Source of the DNA: Granulicella sp.
GTDB taxonomy: Bacteria; Acidobacteriota; Terriglobia; Terriglobales; Acidobacteriaceae
Assembly: GCA_025408425.1 (NCBI GenBank)
Contig: JANXYX010000021.1
Span: forward strand, 62,001 to 126,000
DNA length: 64,000 bases
Reading direction: 5' to 3'
In this document: positions 6,652-13,880 of the stretch, piece after piece
How the letters are laid out: each line of letters opens with the position of its first letter
How positions within the stretch are numbered: position 1 is the stretch's first letter
The notes under the pieces: generated by a model
Database searches by the model: none
The model's input: only the letters and a program-made list of their open reading frames with translations
Told to the model about the DNA's origin: nothing
Position numbers and translations under genes: made by a program

Positions 6652-7503
6652 ATGTCTTTAGGTGTCCTTAATAACATCGCAGCAATTTACGCACAGAACA
6701 ATTTGAATCAATCACAGAGCAGCCTGCAGAACGTTCTGCAGCAGCTGTCTTCGGGTTCGCGCATCAACAGTGGTGCTGACGATGCAGCCGGGCTTGCTGT
6801 GGCGAACGGACTACAGGCCAACGTTGCGGCGCTGACACAGTCTTCTTCAAATGCGCAGAGTGGTGTGGGCTTGCTGCAGACGGCGGATGGTGCGTTGTCG
6901 CAGGTGACCAACCTGCTGAATCGCGCAGTGACGCTGGCCACTGAAGCATCAAACGGTACGCTTACGGCTGGACAAGCATCGTCTGCTGATGCTGAGTTTC
7001 AGAAGATTGTTACCGAGATCGGTAATATCGGGAGTTCGACGAACTTCAACAGCTCGAATGTATTTTCGGCGACAGCGACGAAGATCTTTGTGAGCGACGG
7101 TACTTCGGGCGGATCTACCACGTTCAGCGATACTGTTGGCGCCCTGACCTCGGGTGGCATTGGTTTGACGACCGCTGGAGCTGCCGGTCAGAGTCTATCG
7201 GCAGATGTGCTGACGAGTACAACTGCGGCAGCGACTGCACTGACGGACATCACCACTGCGATTGCGGATGTTGCGAATCAACGTGGCGGCATAGGTGCCA
7301 ACATCAATGAATTGAACGCAGCATCGAACGTCGCGAACTCGGAGCAGGTGAACCTTACCTCTGCCGAGAGCAACATTACTTCAACCAACTATGGGCAGGC
7401 TACGAGTGATCTGGCCAAGTACAAGGTGCTGAGTGAGACCGGTATCAGCGCACTGGCGCAGGCCAATAGCGTGCAGCAGGAAGTAACGAAGCTGTTGCAG
7501 TAA
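6652..7503 (+). CDS. fliC: Flagellin
   Basis: This is the filament subunit of the flagellum. The 283 residues show the N-terminal D0/D1 coiled region (MSLGVLNNIAAIYAQNNLNQ, then LQQLSSGSRINSGADDAAGLAVANGL) and the C-terminal D1/D0 region (NQRGGIGANINELNAASNVA, then YKVLSETGISALAQANSVQQ). The variable centre is short (roughly residues 130-195), so the surface-exposed D2/D3 domains are nearly absent; many compact flagellins are of this size. The ATG at 6652 has an AGGAGAG ribosome site 7 bases upstream; a TTG two codons earlier is not needed. fliD and fliS follow on the same strand, and a candidate FliA promoter precedes it. Confidence 0.95.
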   Translation: MSLGVLNNIAAIYAQNNLNQSQSSLQNVLQQLSSGSRINSGADDAAGLAVANGLQANVAALTQSSSNAQSGVGLLQTADGALSQVTNLLNRAVTLATEASNGTLTAGQASSADAEFQKIVTEIGNIGSSTNFNSSNVFSATATKIFVSDGTSGGSTTFSDTVGALTSGGIGLTTAGAAGQSLSADVLTSTTAAATALTDITTAIADVANQRGGIGANINELNAASNVANSEQVNLTSAESNITSTNYGQATSDLAKYKVLSETGISALAQANSVQQEVTKLLQ

Positions 7504-7512
7504 ATCTGGGGA

Positions 7513-7545
7513 GTGGGCGGTCAGTGGAGATTGGCTGCCCGCCAC
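7513..7545 (+). terminator. GC-rich hairpin after flagellin
   Basis: GTGGGCGGTCAG and CTGCCCGCCAC can pair with one bulge and one weak pair around a 10-base loop, 10 bases after the flagellin stop. No T-run follows, so it may be an mRNA-stabilising or partial stop structure that makes flagellin mRNA more abundant than fliD mRNA. Confidence 0.35.
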
Positions 7546-7646
7546 TTCGCATTTGTGGTGATTAAGATTTGCTAATGGGCCACGGAAAAGTTTGGCTGAT
7601 GGAGTGCATTCTCCCATCGTGCAGCGATTCTTGAGGGATCAGAGCC

Positions 7647-9020
7647 ATGGGAACAGTTGGGCTAAGTTTCGGATCAGCGACGAGTGGACAGGGCTTCGAT
7701 GTGACGACCACGGTTACGCAGATTCTCGCAAATGAACAGCAAATTGAGACGCCCTGGAAGACGCAGCTTGCGGCGTTGAAGGCACAGGATACGGCGTTTA
7801 CGACGATTGGCAGCGATCTTGCGACGTTGACGACGAGTCTGCAGGCGTTGACGGACTTCAGCGGAGTGGTGGCAGAGAAGCAGGGATCCAGTTCTAACAC
7901 CAATGTGCTGACGTTGACGGGTGCGAGTCAGACTGCGGTTGCGGGCAGCCATACCGTTGTGGTGAATACATTGGCTCAGACGTCTTCGAATTACTCCGAC
8001 ACGATTGCGAATGCGGCGGATGTGCTTTCTGGAAGTCTCACGATCCAGGTGGGATCGGGGGCGGCGAGTACGATCACTGTGGGCAGTAGTAGTAGCACGC
8101 TGGCATCGCTGGTTACGGCGATCAATTCGGCTGGCATCGGTGTGACGGCGACGGTGATCTCGGATGCCTCGGGTGCGCGTCTGTCACTGGTCAGCGGGAC
8201 GGGCGGTGCTGCAGGGCAGCTTACGATTTCGAGTGCATTGAGCGATGCAACGACAGGTATAAACCTGGGATTTTCGACGGGGCAGACGGGACTGAATGGA
8301 AGCCTGACCGTGGATGGAATTCAATTGAGTACGGCTTCCAACACGGTGAGTAATGCAATACCGGGGGTGACGTTCCAACTGCTGGCGGCAGATCCGGGGA
8401 GCCCGATTCAGGTGCAGGTCACGAATGCTAATTCGGTTGTTGAGACGGCGGTGAGCTCATTTGTGTCGGCTTACAACGCCGTCGTAAAAGACATCACGAC
8501 ACAGGAGGGTAAGGATTCCAGCGGCAATGCCGAGCCGTTGTTTGGTAATTCGAGCCTGTCGATGATTCAGAGTCAGCTGACGAGTGCATTGTTGGGCGGC
8601 GCGGCAAGTGGGAGTGTCAGAAGTATTACCCAGCTGGGGATATCCCTGAACAACGACGGTACGTTGACGCTGGACAGCAACGCATTGGACACGGCGTTGA
8701 ATAGCCACTACGGGGATGTTGCCGGATTTCTTCAGAATGCGAACAGCTTTGGGGCGAATTTTGCATCGACACTGAATGGGCTTGGGACGCAGGCGCCGTT
8801 CGGAAACGTATATCTCTCGCTTCAGCAGAATGCGGCCGAGGAGAAGGTCTTGAACGACAGCATTACGTCGGAAGATGCGCGGATTGCGAAGGACAAGACT
8901 TCGTTGACCGCAGAGTTGAATGCTGCCAATCAGATTCTGCAGTCGATCCCTGGGCAGCTGAATGAGATCAATCAGATCTATAGCGCCATTACTGGCTACA
9001 ACACTACGGCGACGGGGTAA
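7647..9020 (+). CDS. fliD: Flagellar hook-associated protein 2 (filament cap)
   Basis: FliD caps the growing filament and helps flagellin subunits fold into place. The 457 residues start MGTVGLSFGSATSGQGFDVT, the usual FliD N-terminal signature (GSGLDV-like), followed by coiled-coil and Ser/Thr-rich domains. The C-terminal part has RSITQLGISLNNDGTLTLDS, the classic FliD_C motif, and ends in a heptad-rich coil, EKVLNDSITSEDARIAKDKT. Length is typical. The gene follows flagellin after a 143-base gap with a possible hairpin and precedes fliS by 4 bases, as is common. Confidence 0.94.
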   Translation: MGTVGLSFGSATSGQGFDVTTTVTQILANEQQIETPWKTQLAALKAQDTAFTTIGSDLATLTTSLQALTDFSGVVAEKQGSSSNTNVLTLTGASQTAVAGSHTVVVNTLAQTSSNYSDTIANAADVLSGSLTIQVGSGAASTITVGSSSSTLASLVTAINSAGIGVTATVISDASGARLSLVSGTGGAAGQLTISSALSDATTGINLGFSTGQTGLNGSLTVDGIQLSTASNTVSNAIPGVTFQLLAADPGSPIQVQVTNANSVVETAVSSFVSAYNAVVKDITTQEGKDSSGNAEPLFGNSSLSMIQSQLTSALLGGAASGSVRSITQLGISLNNDGTLTLDSNALDTALNSHYGDVAGFLQNANSFGANFASTLNGLGTQAPFGNVYLSLQQNAAEEKVLNDSITSEDARIAKDKTSLTAELNAANQILQSIPGQLNEINQIYSAITGYNTTATG

Positions 9021-9024
9021 GGAC

Positions 9025-9498
9025 ATGTCAGAGAGAAGCTATCAACACGAGAGCCTTGCGGGCGCGACGGGAGTCGAGCTGGTAGTGGCGCTGTATGACG
9101 CGGCGATTCGATTTCTTTATCGGGCGATGCAGTGCGTTGAGGACGGAGATGTCCACGGGCGGCGGGCAGCGGTGAAGAAGTTTATCGATATTGTGATGTA
9201 TCTGCAGGCGCGGTTGCGGCCGGATGTGGGGGGAAGTGCTGCCGTGGCGCTGGGAGACTTCTATGCGGCTATGTTTACGATGACGCTGGAGGCTTCGCAC
9301 TTTGCTTCGGTCGAGCAATTCAAGAGCGTGATTGCATGCGTGTTGAATGTGCGCGATGCGTGGATGGTGGTGGCGCGTGATCCTGAGGCGGGGCGGGTGC
9401 TGCCGCGGGAGTTGCGGACGCGGGAGGAGAAGTTTCTGCCAGTGAGCGTGGCGCAGGCGAATGATTGCGAGGCGGTGACTTCGCGGTGGATGGCTTGA
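9025..9498 (+). CDS. fliS: Flagellar chaperone FliS
   Basis: FliS binds the C-terminus of flagellin in the cytoplasm and prevents premature assembly. The 157 residues begin SYQHESLAGATGVELVVALYDAAIRFL, matching the FliS pattern Y....V..A.P..L..MLYD.AI, and form helical segments. The start ATG lies 4 bases after the fliD stop within GGGGTAAGGAC, which supplies the ribosome site. The C-terminal 30 residues extend beyond typical FliS (about 125-135 residues). Its TGA abuts the stop of the convergent ABC transporter gene with no intervening base. Confidence 0.85.
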   Translation: MSERSYQHESLAGATGVELVVALYDAAIRFLYRAMQCVEDGDVHGRRAAVKKFIDIVMYLQARLRPDVGGSAAVALGDFYAAMFTMTLEASHFASVEQFKSVIACVLNVRDAWMVVARDPEAGRVLPRELRTREEKFLPVSVAQANDCEAVTSRWMA

Positions 9499-11280
9499 TC
9501 AGGTAGTGACGGCGATCTCTTCTTCGAGGCGCTGTTTCTCGAAGAGGCTGGTGTAGTAGCCGTCGCGCGAGATGAGAGCATCGTGGGTGCCTAGCTCTAC
9601 GATCTGGCCGTTGACGAGGACGGCGATCTGGTCTGCCTGGCGCGCCGTGGAGATGCGGTGTGAGATGAAGATGGTGGTGCGGCCTTCCATGACTTTGCGG
9701 AGGCCGCTGAGGATCTGCTCTTCGGTGTAGGTGTCGACACTGGCGAGGGCGTCGTCGAGAATGAGGATGCGTGGGTCGCGGAGCACGGCGCGGGCGATGG
9801 CAGTGCGCTGTTTCTGGCCACCAGAGAGAGTGATGCCACGTTCGCCGACCATGGTCTCGAAGCCTTTGGGGAACTCCGATATCTCTTTGCCGATATGGGC
9901 TATGGTGGCGGCTTCGAGGACTTGTGCTTCGGTTGCTTCGGGGACTCCGAAGGCGATGTTCTGGCGAATGGTGTCGGAGAAGAGGAAGGTCTCCTGGGGG
10001 ACGAAGCCGATGCTTTGGCGGACCTCCGCGAGGGTGAAGCTGCGGATGGGCTGGCTGTCGATGAGGACGGAGCCTGGAGCGGCGTCGAGCATGCGGGGGA
10101 TGAGGTTGACGAGAGTGGATTTTCCGGAGCCGGTGGGGCCTACGATGGCGAGGCTGGAGCCAGCGGGGATGTGGAGATTGATATTGCGGAGGACAGTTGG
10201 GCCGTCGGCGTAGGTGAAGCTGAGGGTTTTGAAGGTAATTTCGCCGCGGATGGCGGTTGGAAGGGAAGCGGGTGCTCCGCTACGCGAAGGATGACGATGA
10301 GTCTGTAGCGGATCGTCGGTGATAGCTGGCTGTTGCTTGAGGAGTTCGTCGATGCGGATGACGGAGGCAGTGCCGCGCTGGAAGAGATTGACGACCCAGC
10401 CTACGGCGATCATGGGCCAAGTGAGTTGGACCATATAGACGCTGAAGGCGGTGAAGTCACCGACGGAGATACGGTGCGTGACAACCTCGTGGCCACCGAC
10501 GAGGAGCGTAATCATGAGGGAGAGACCGAGGACGAACTCGAGGGTGGGCCAGAGCATGGCCATGAGACGGACGAGGTGGAGGGAGCGGCCGATGTACTCG
10601 AGGTTGGCGGTCTCAAAGGAGGCGATCTCTGCTTCTTCCTGGGCGAAGGCGCGGATGAGGCGTGCTCCGGAGAAGTTCTCCTGGGCCTTGGCGGAGATGT
10701 CGGAGAACATGGCCTGTATGCGCTCGAAACGGTGGTGAATGCGCGCGCCGAAGTACTGAACGAGGACTGAGGCGATGGGGAGCGGGACGAAGGCGCAGAG
10801 CGTGAGCTTCGGGCTGATGCGGTACATGAATGGCAGCGCGGCGGCGGTGAAGACGATGGTGTTCGCGCTGTACATGATGGCCGGGCCAAGGAGTTGGCGG
10901 ACGGCGGCGAGGTCGTTGGTGGTGCGGGCCATGATGTCGCCGGTGCGGTGGGTGTGATAGAAGCTGGGGGGCTGGCGCTCAAGGTTGGCGAAGAGGTCAT
11001 TGCGGAGATCGAACTCGATCTCTCGGGATGCGCCGATGATGACCTGGCGGGTGATGTAGAGGAAGATCGCCGACAGCGTTGCAACGAGCAGGAGGCGCAG
11101 GGCGTGGAACACGATCTTCTGCTGGGTGACGCCGTGGCGCATGTCATCGATGGCGTGGCCGATGACTGCTGGGAGCAGGACTTTGATGGTGTTGTAGAGC
11201 AGTACTGCGACCCCTCCCCAGGCGAGACTCTTCCAGTAACGCCTGAGGTATGGGTTGAGGGGTCTTAGTTTTTCAAACAT
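9499..11280 (-). CDS. ABC transporter, fused permease and ATPase (MsbA/MdlB type)
   Basis: This half-transporter of 593 residues would work as a homodimer that exports lipid or drug substrates across the inner membrane. Six membrane helices lie in residues 1-310 (LAWGGVAVLLYNTIKVLLPAVIG, LLLVATLSAIFLYITRQVII, MYSANTIVFTAAALPFMYRI, LEFVLGLSLMITLLVGG and others). The C-terminal ATPase shows IVGPTGSGKSTLVNL (Walker A), the ABC signature LSGGQKQRTAIARAVL, Walker B ILILDDALASVDTYTE and the switch histidine in FISHRIST. Between the two lies a linker, HRHPSRSGAPASLPT, whose DNA looks like interspersed repeat sequence. Family members include lipid A flippases and multidrug exporters; the substrate cannot be told from sequence. 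It stands alone on this strand. Confidence 0.9.
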   Translation of the reverse strand: MFEKLRPLNPYLRRYWKSLAWGGVAVLLYNTIKVLLPAVIGHAIDDMRHGVTQQKIVFHALRLLLVATLSAIFLYITRQVIIGASREIEFDLRNDLFANLERQPPSFYHTHRTGDIMARTTNDLAAVRQLLGPAIMYSANTIVFTAAALPFMYRISPKLTLCAFVPLPIASVLVQYFGARIHHRFERIQAMFSDISAKAQENFSGARLIRAFAQEEAEIASFETANLEYIGRSLHLVRLMAMLWPTLEFVLGLSLMITLLVGGHEVVTHRISVGDFTAFSVYMVQLTWPMIAVGWVVNLFQRGTASVIRIDELLKQQPAITDDPLQTHRHPSRSGAPASLPTAIRGEITFKTLSFTYADGPTVLRNINLHIPAGSSLAIVGPTGSGKSTLVNLIPRMLDAAPGSVLIDSQPIRSFTLAEVRQSIGFVPQETFLFSDTIRQNIAFGVPEATEAQVLEAATIAHIGKEISEFPKGFETMVGERGITLSGGQKQRTAIARAVLRDPRILILDDALASVDTYTEEQILSGLRKVMEGRTTIFISHRISTARQADQIAVLVNGQIVELGTHDALISRDGYYTSLFEKQRLEEEIAVTT

Positions 11281-11307
11281 TTTATGTTCTTCCGAGATTA
11301 GATTCGT

Positions 11308-11970
11308 TTACTTGACTTCAGGATTCGAAGGAGTTTTGGGTGTGGTCTCGGTGGCTGGCTTTGCATCAGGTGCGGCTGCCGGCTTTGCTTCCGGTTCGGT
11401 TGCGGGCCGGGCTGGTGTGGGTGGTGCGGGAGGGGTGTCGGACTGGCTGATGAGCTCGAGATCGAATATTAGGTCAGCCTTGGCAGGGATGACGGGAGGA
11501 CGACCGCTCTCGCCATAGGCCAACTGGTAGGGAATAAAGAGGCGACGCTTGCCGCCGACGTGCATGCCTTCGAAGCCGGTGTCCCAGCCGGGGATGACCT
11601 GGCGTGCGCCGTAAGGGAAGGTGATGGGGGCGCCGCGATCGACGGACGAGTCGAATTTGGTGCCGTCGGTGAGCCAGCCGGTGTAATGGACGGTGTAGAA
11701 CTTGCGCTGCTCGGCAAGGGGGCCGGTACCGATGACGGTATCGACGTAGCGCAGGGCGTAGAGCGGTTGGGGGACTCCGGTGATTTTGGGGACGTTGGGG
11801 GGAGCGTCTTTGGAGGGCACAGTTTCCTTGGCTGCGGTGGACTTGGCAGCTGGTTTGGCAGCGGTGGCGGCGTGGTGAACGACGGGCTTCTTTGGCGCGG
11901 GAGCTGTTTGTGCGAACGAAGCCGCCGTGAGGGCGGGGAGGAGAGCGAGGGAGTACAGTTTCAATGTCAT
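11308..11970 (-). CDS. Secreted FKBP-type peptidyl-prolyl cis-trans isomerase
   Basis: The enzyme speeds proline isomerisation during protein folding in the periplasm. A signal peptide (MTLKLYSLALLPALTAASFA) is followed by an Ala/Lys/Pro-rich linker to about residue 75, then a single FKBP domain: VHYTGWLTDGTKFDSSVDRG, ITFPYGARQVIPGWDTGFEG, KRRLFIPYQLAYGESGRPP and AKADLIFDLELI. The active-site aromatic and Asp residues of the FKBP fold are present. A second low-complexity Ala/Pro/Glu/Lys tail follows to the end. Total length is 220 residues. The gene ends 27 bases before the start of the ABC transporter gene on the same strand, so the two could be cotranscribed. Confidence 0.92.
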   Translation of the reverse strand: MTLKLYSLALLPALTAASFAQTAPAPKKPVVHHAATAAKPAAKSTAAKETVPSKDAPPNVPKITGVPQPLYALRYVDTVIGTGPLAEQRKFYTVHYTGWLTDGTKFDSSVDRGAPITFPYGARQVIPGWDTGFEGMHVGGKRRLFIPYQLAYGESGRPPVIPAKADLIFDLELISQSDTPPAPPTPARPATEPEAKPAAAPDAKPATETTPKTPSNPEVK

Positions 11971-12129
11971 CGTGGCACTAGTTTAGGCGATTTGAAGGAT
12001 GTAGTGGGTTCTGATGTTGAATTGCAAGGCTTCAGATGGTGGGTTCCCGGGGTCAGAAGGGACGTGCTGTGACGAAAGTTGAATTGTAGGGATGAGAAGG
12101 TGATGTAATTCTGCTGTGCGGGAGTAGCG

Positions 12130-13821
12130 ATGCCGAAGCGTCTGGCCATTACGATTGCGGGTGCGGTGTCGCTGGGGAGCTATGAGGCAGGCGTGCTGTA
12201 TGAGGTGCTGGATGCGATTCACCAGCACAACAGCGTTCCGGCAATGCCTGACGAGCAACGGATCAAGATCGATGTTCTGACTGGGGCATCGTCGGGTGGG
12301 ATGACTGCGGCGATCATGGCGCACAAGATGTTGTATGCGGCGGATGAGTTTCTGGATCCTTATGACAATCCTCTGTACAACGTGTGGGTTAAGCGAGTCG
12401 ACCTGGCGGGACTAGTGGCGACGGAGGATGAGGATTCCGGGGATGTGGAGCCTGCGATGCGGTCGATCTTCTCCTCGAATCTGGTGGAACAGGTGTTGGC
12501 GGAGATTCTAACGGACCGGTATTTGACGGGCGAATGGCCCAAGCCTGTAACGCATTTGGCTGCCGCCACCTCGATATCGCTTGGGATGACGCTGACAAAT
12601 CTGAATGGTGTGGACTACGCATACGAAATGCAGCCGGGCAGAAAGTTTACTTATACGCGGCATGACGACGAGATGATGCGGGTGCTCTCTGTCGGCGGGA
12701 CCGATAACGTGAAGACATGGGAAGAGATACGCAGCGCTGCTGTGGCGAGCGGAGCGTTTCCACTTGCGTTTCGCACGAAGGAGTTGGAACGTCACCGTGG
12801 GGACTATAGGAAGGGCAATCTGGAGCCGTGGACGAGCGATTCGTTGCGGTTTACTTATACGGATGGCGCGATGTTACAGAGTGAGCCACTGGGTATGGCA
12901 AAGAGGCTGGTCAACGAGATCGACGAGCACTGGAATAACGACAGCCGATTCTATCTGTTTGTGACGCCGCACGGGAAGACGACGAGTGCGGATGCAAGTT
13001 TTTGCGAAGAGAATGCGGACTACCTGAACATGATGAAGCGGCTGGCTAAAGTGGTTCTGGCTCAGTCGGAGTTTGAGGATTGGATCAGGGCAGAGGAGGT
13101 GAATCAGCAGATCGCGTTGCTGGACGCTCGTGCGCGGGACCTGGCGGAGAGTTTGCGGAGTGGCGAGGGTGACGTTGTCTCGATGAAACGTGCGGCCGAG
13201 GATTTGTTGCGTCTGCTGTTCCAGCAGCCTAAGAATGGCGGGACAAGACGGATCGCGAACATTGGGTCGGAGACGCTGAACAACGCGAGGATGCGCATTG
13301 AGCACCAGTACAAGGAGGAATTGGCGAGTCTCGGTGAGGGAAGTGAGAGAGCGGCTGCTTTTCGGGACACGACCCTGGGGTTCGAGAAGGCTGCGAATCT
13401 GGGAGACAGGGACTACATGCGGATCTACGGGATGACGGTGTCAGAAGACCAGTTAGCGGGGGCGGAGTTGACGGCGTTTCTGGGTTTCTTCGATCAGCGA
13501 TACCGTGACCATGATTACGATCGGGGACGGTTGGTGGCGCGGGCGGTATTGAATGATCCGGTGCTGAGCCAGCCCGGGGAACTGGGACCGGTGAGGTATA
13601 CGCCGACTCGAACGAATCCGATCGACAGCAGTTTGAATGGGATGCTGCTGCGTTCGGTGCCGATGGAGGAGCAGGAGATATTTCGCGAGGGGATCAAGCG
13701 GCGGGTGAATGCGATGGTGCGGGAGTTGATCGGGATCTGGTCGTATGCGGCAGATATTGCTGTGATCGATCCGATCATGAACGCGATTTTGAACCAGGTA
13801 TTCGAGACCGACAGGGATTAG
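12130..13821 (+). CDS. Patatin-like phospholipase
   Basis: Patatin-domain proteins are Ser/Asp lipid acyl hydrolases. Near the N-terminus lies the oxyanion-type glycine loop GAVSLGSYEAGVLYEVL, and the nucleophile elbow is GASSG (residues 52-56, Ser54). The catalytic Asp is in FTYTDGAM (Asp245), so the dyad is complete. The remaining part to residue 563 is helical and less conserved; the family of this size is seen in many environmental bacteria as patatin-like proteins without signal peptide. GGGAG precedes the ATG by about 6 bases. It is divergent from the FKBP gene and convergent with the lptFG gene, whose stop shares an inverted repeat with this one. Confidence 0.88.
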   Translation: MPKRLAITIAGAVSLGSYEAGVLYEVLDAIHQHNSVPAMPDEQRIKIDVLTGASSGGMTAAIMAHKMLYAADEFLDPYDNPLYNVWVKRVDLAGLVATEDEDSGDVEPAMRSIFSSNLVEQVLAEILTDRYLTGEWPKPVTHLAAATSISLGMTLTNLNGVDYAYEMQPGRKFTYTRHDDEMMRVLSVGGTDNVKTWEEIRSAAVASGAFPLAFRTKELERHRGDYRKGNLEPWTSDSLRFTYTDGAMLQSEPLGMAKRLVNEIDEHWNNDSRFYLFVTPHGKTTSADASFCEENADYLNMMKRLAKVVLAQSEFEDWIRAEEVNQQIALLDARARDLAESLRSGEGDVVSMKRAAEDLLRLLFQQPKNGGTRRIANIGSETLNNARMRIEHQYKEELASLGEGSERAAAFRDTTLGFEKAANLGDRDYMRIYGMTVSEDQLAGAELTAFLGFFDQRYRDHDYDRGRLVARAVLNDPVLSQPGELGPVRYTPTRTNPIDSSLNGMLLRSVPMEEQEIFREGIKRRVNAMVRELIGIWSYAADIAVIDPIMNAILNQVFETDRD

Positions 13822-13880
13822 AGCAGTTCGATAAAGATGTCGGCTGGTGCCCGACGGTACTACGTTGCTGGAACAGCTCT
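13820..13880. terminator. Inverted repeat covering both stop codons of patatin and lptFG
   Basis: AGAGCAGTTC (13820-13829) and GAACAGCTCT (13871-13880) pair at 9 of 10 positions around a loop that holds a second small stem, GTCGG/CCGAC (13839-13855). Each outer arm includes most of one stop codon of the convergent genes. No T-run is present, so a nested stem or REP-like unit acting as a bidirectional stop is the best reading. Confidence 0.5.

Noticed and set aside
4040-9498. Full flagellar gene cluster
   Set aside because: Only stator, FlbD, flagellin, cap and chaperone genes are here; no hook, rod or export genes.
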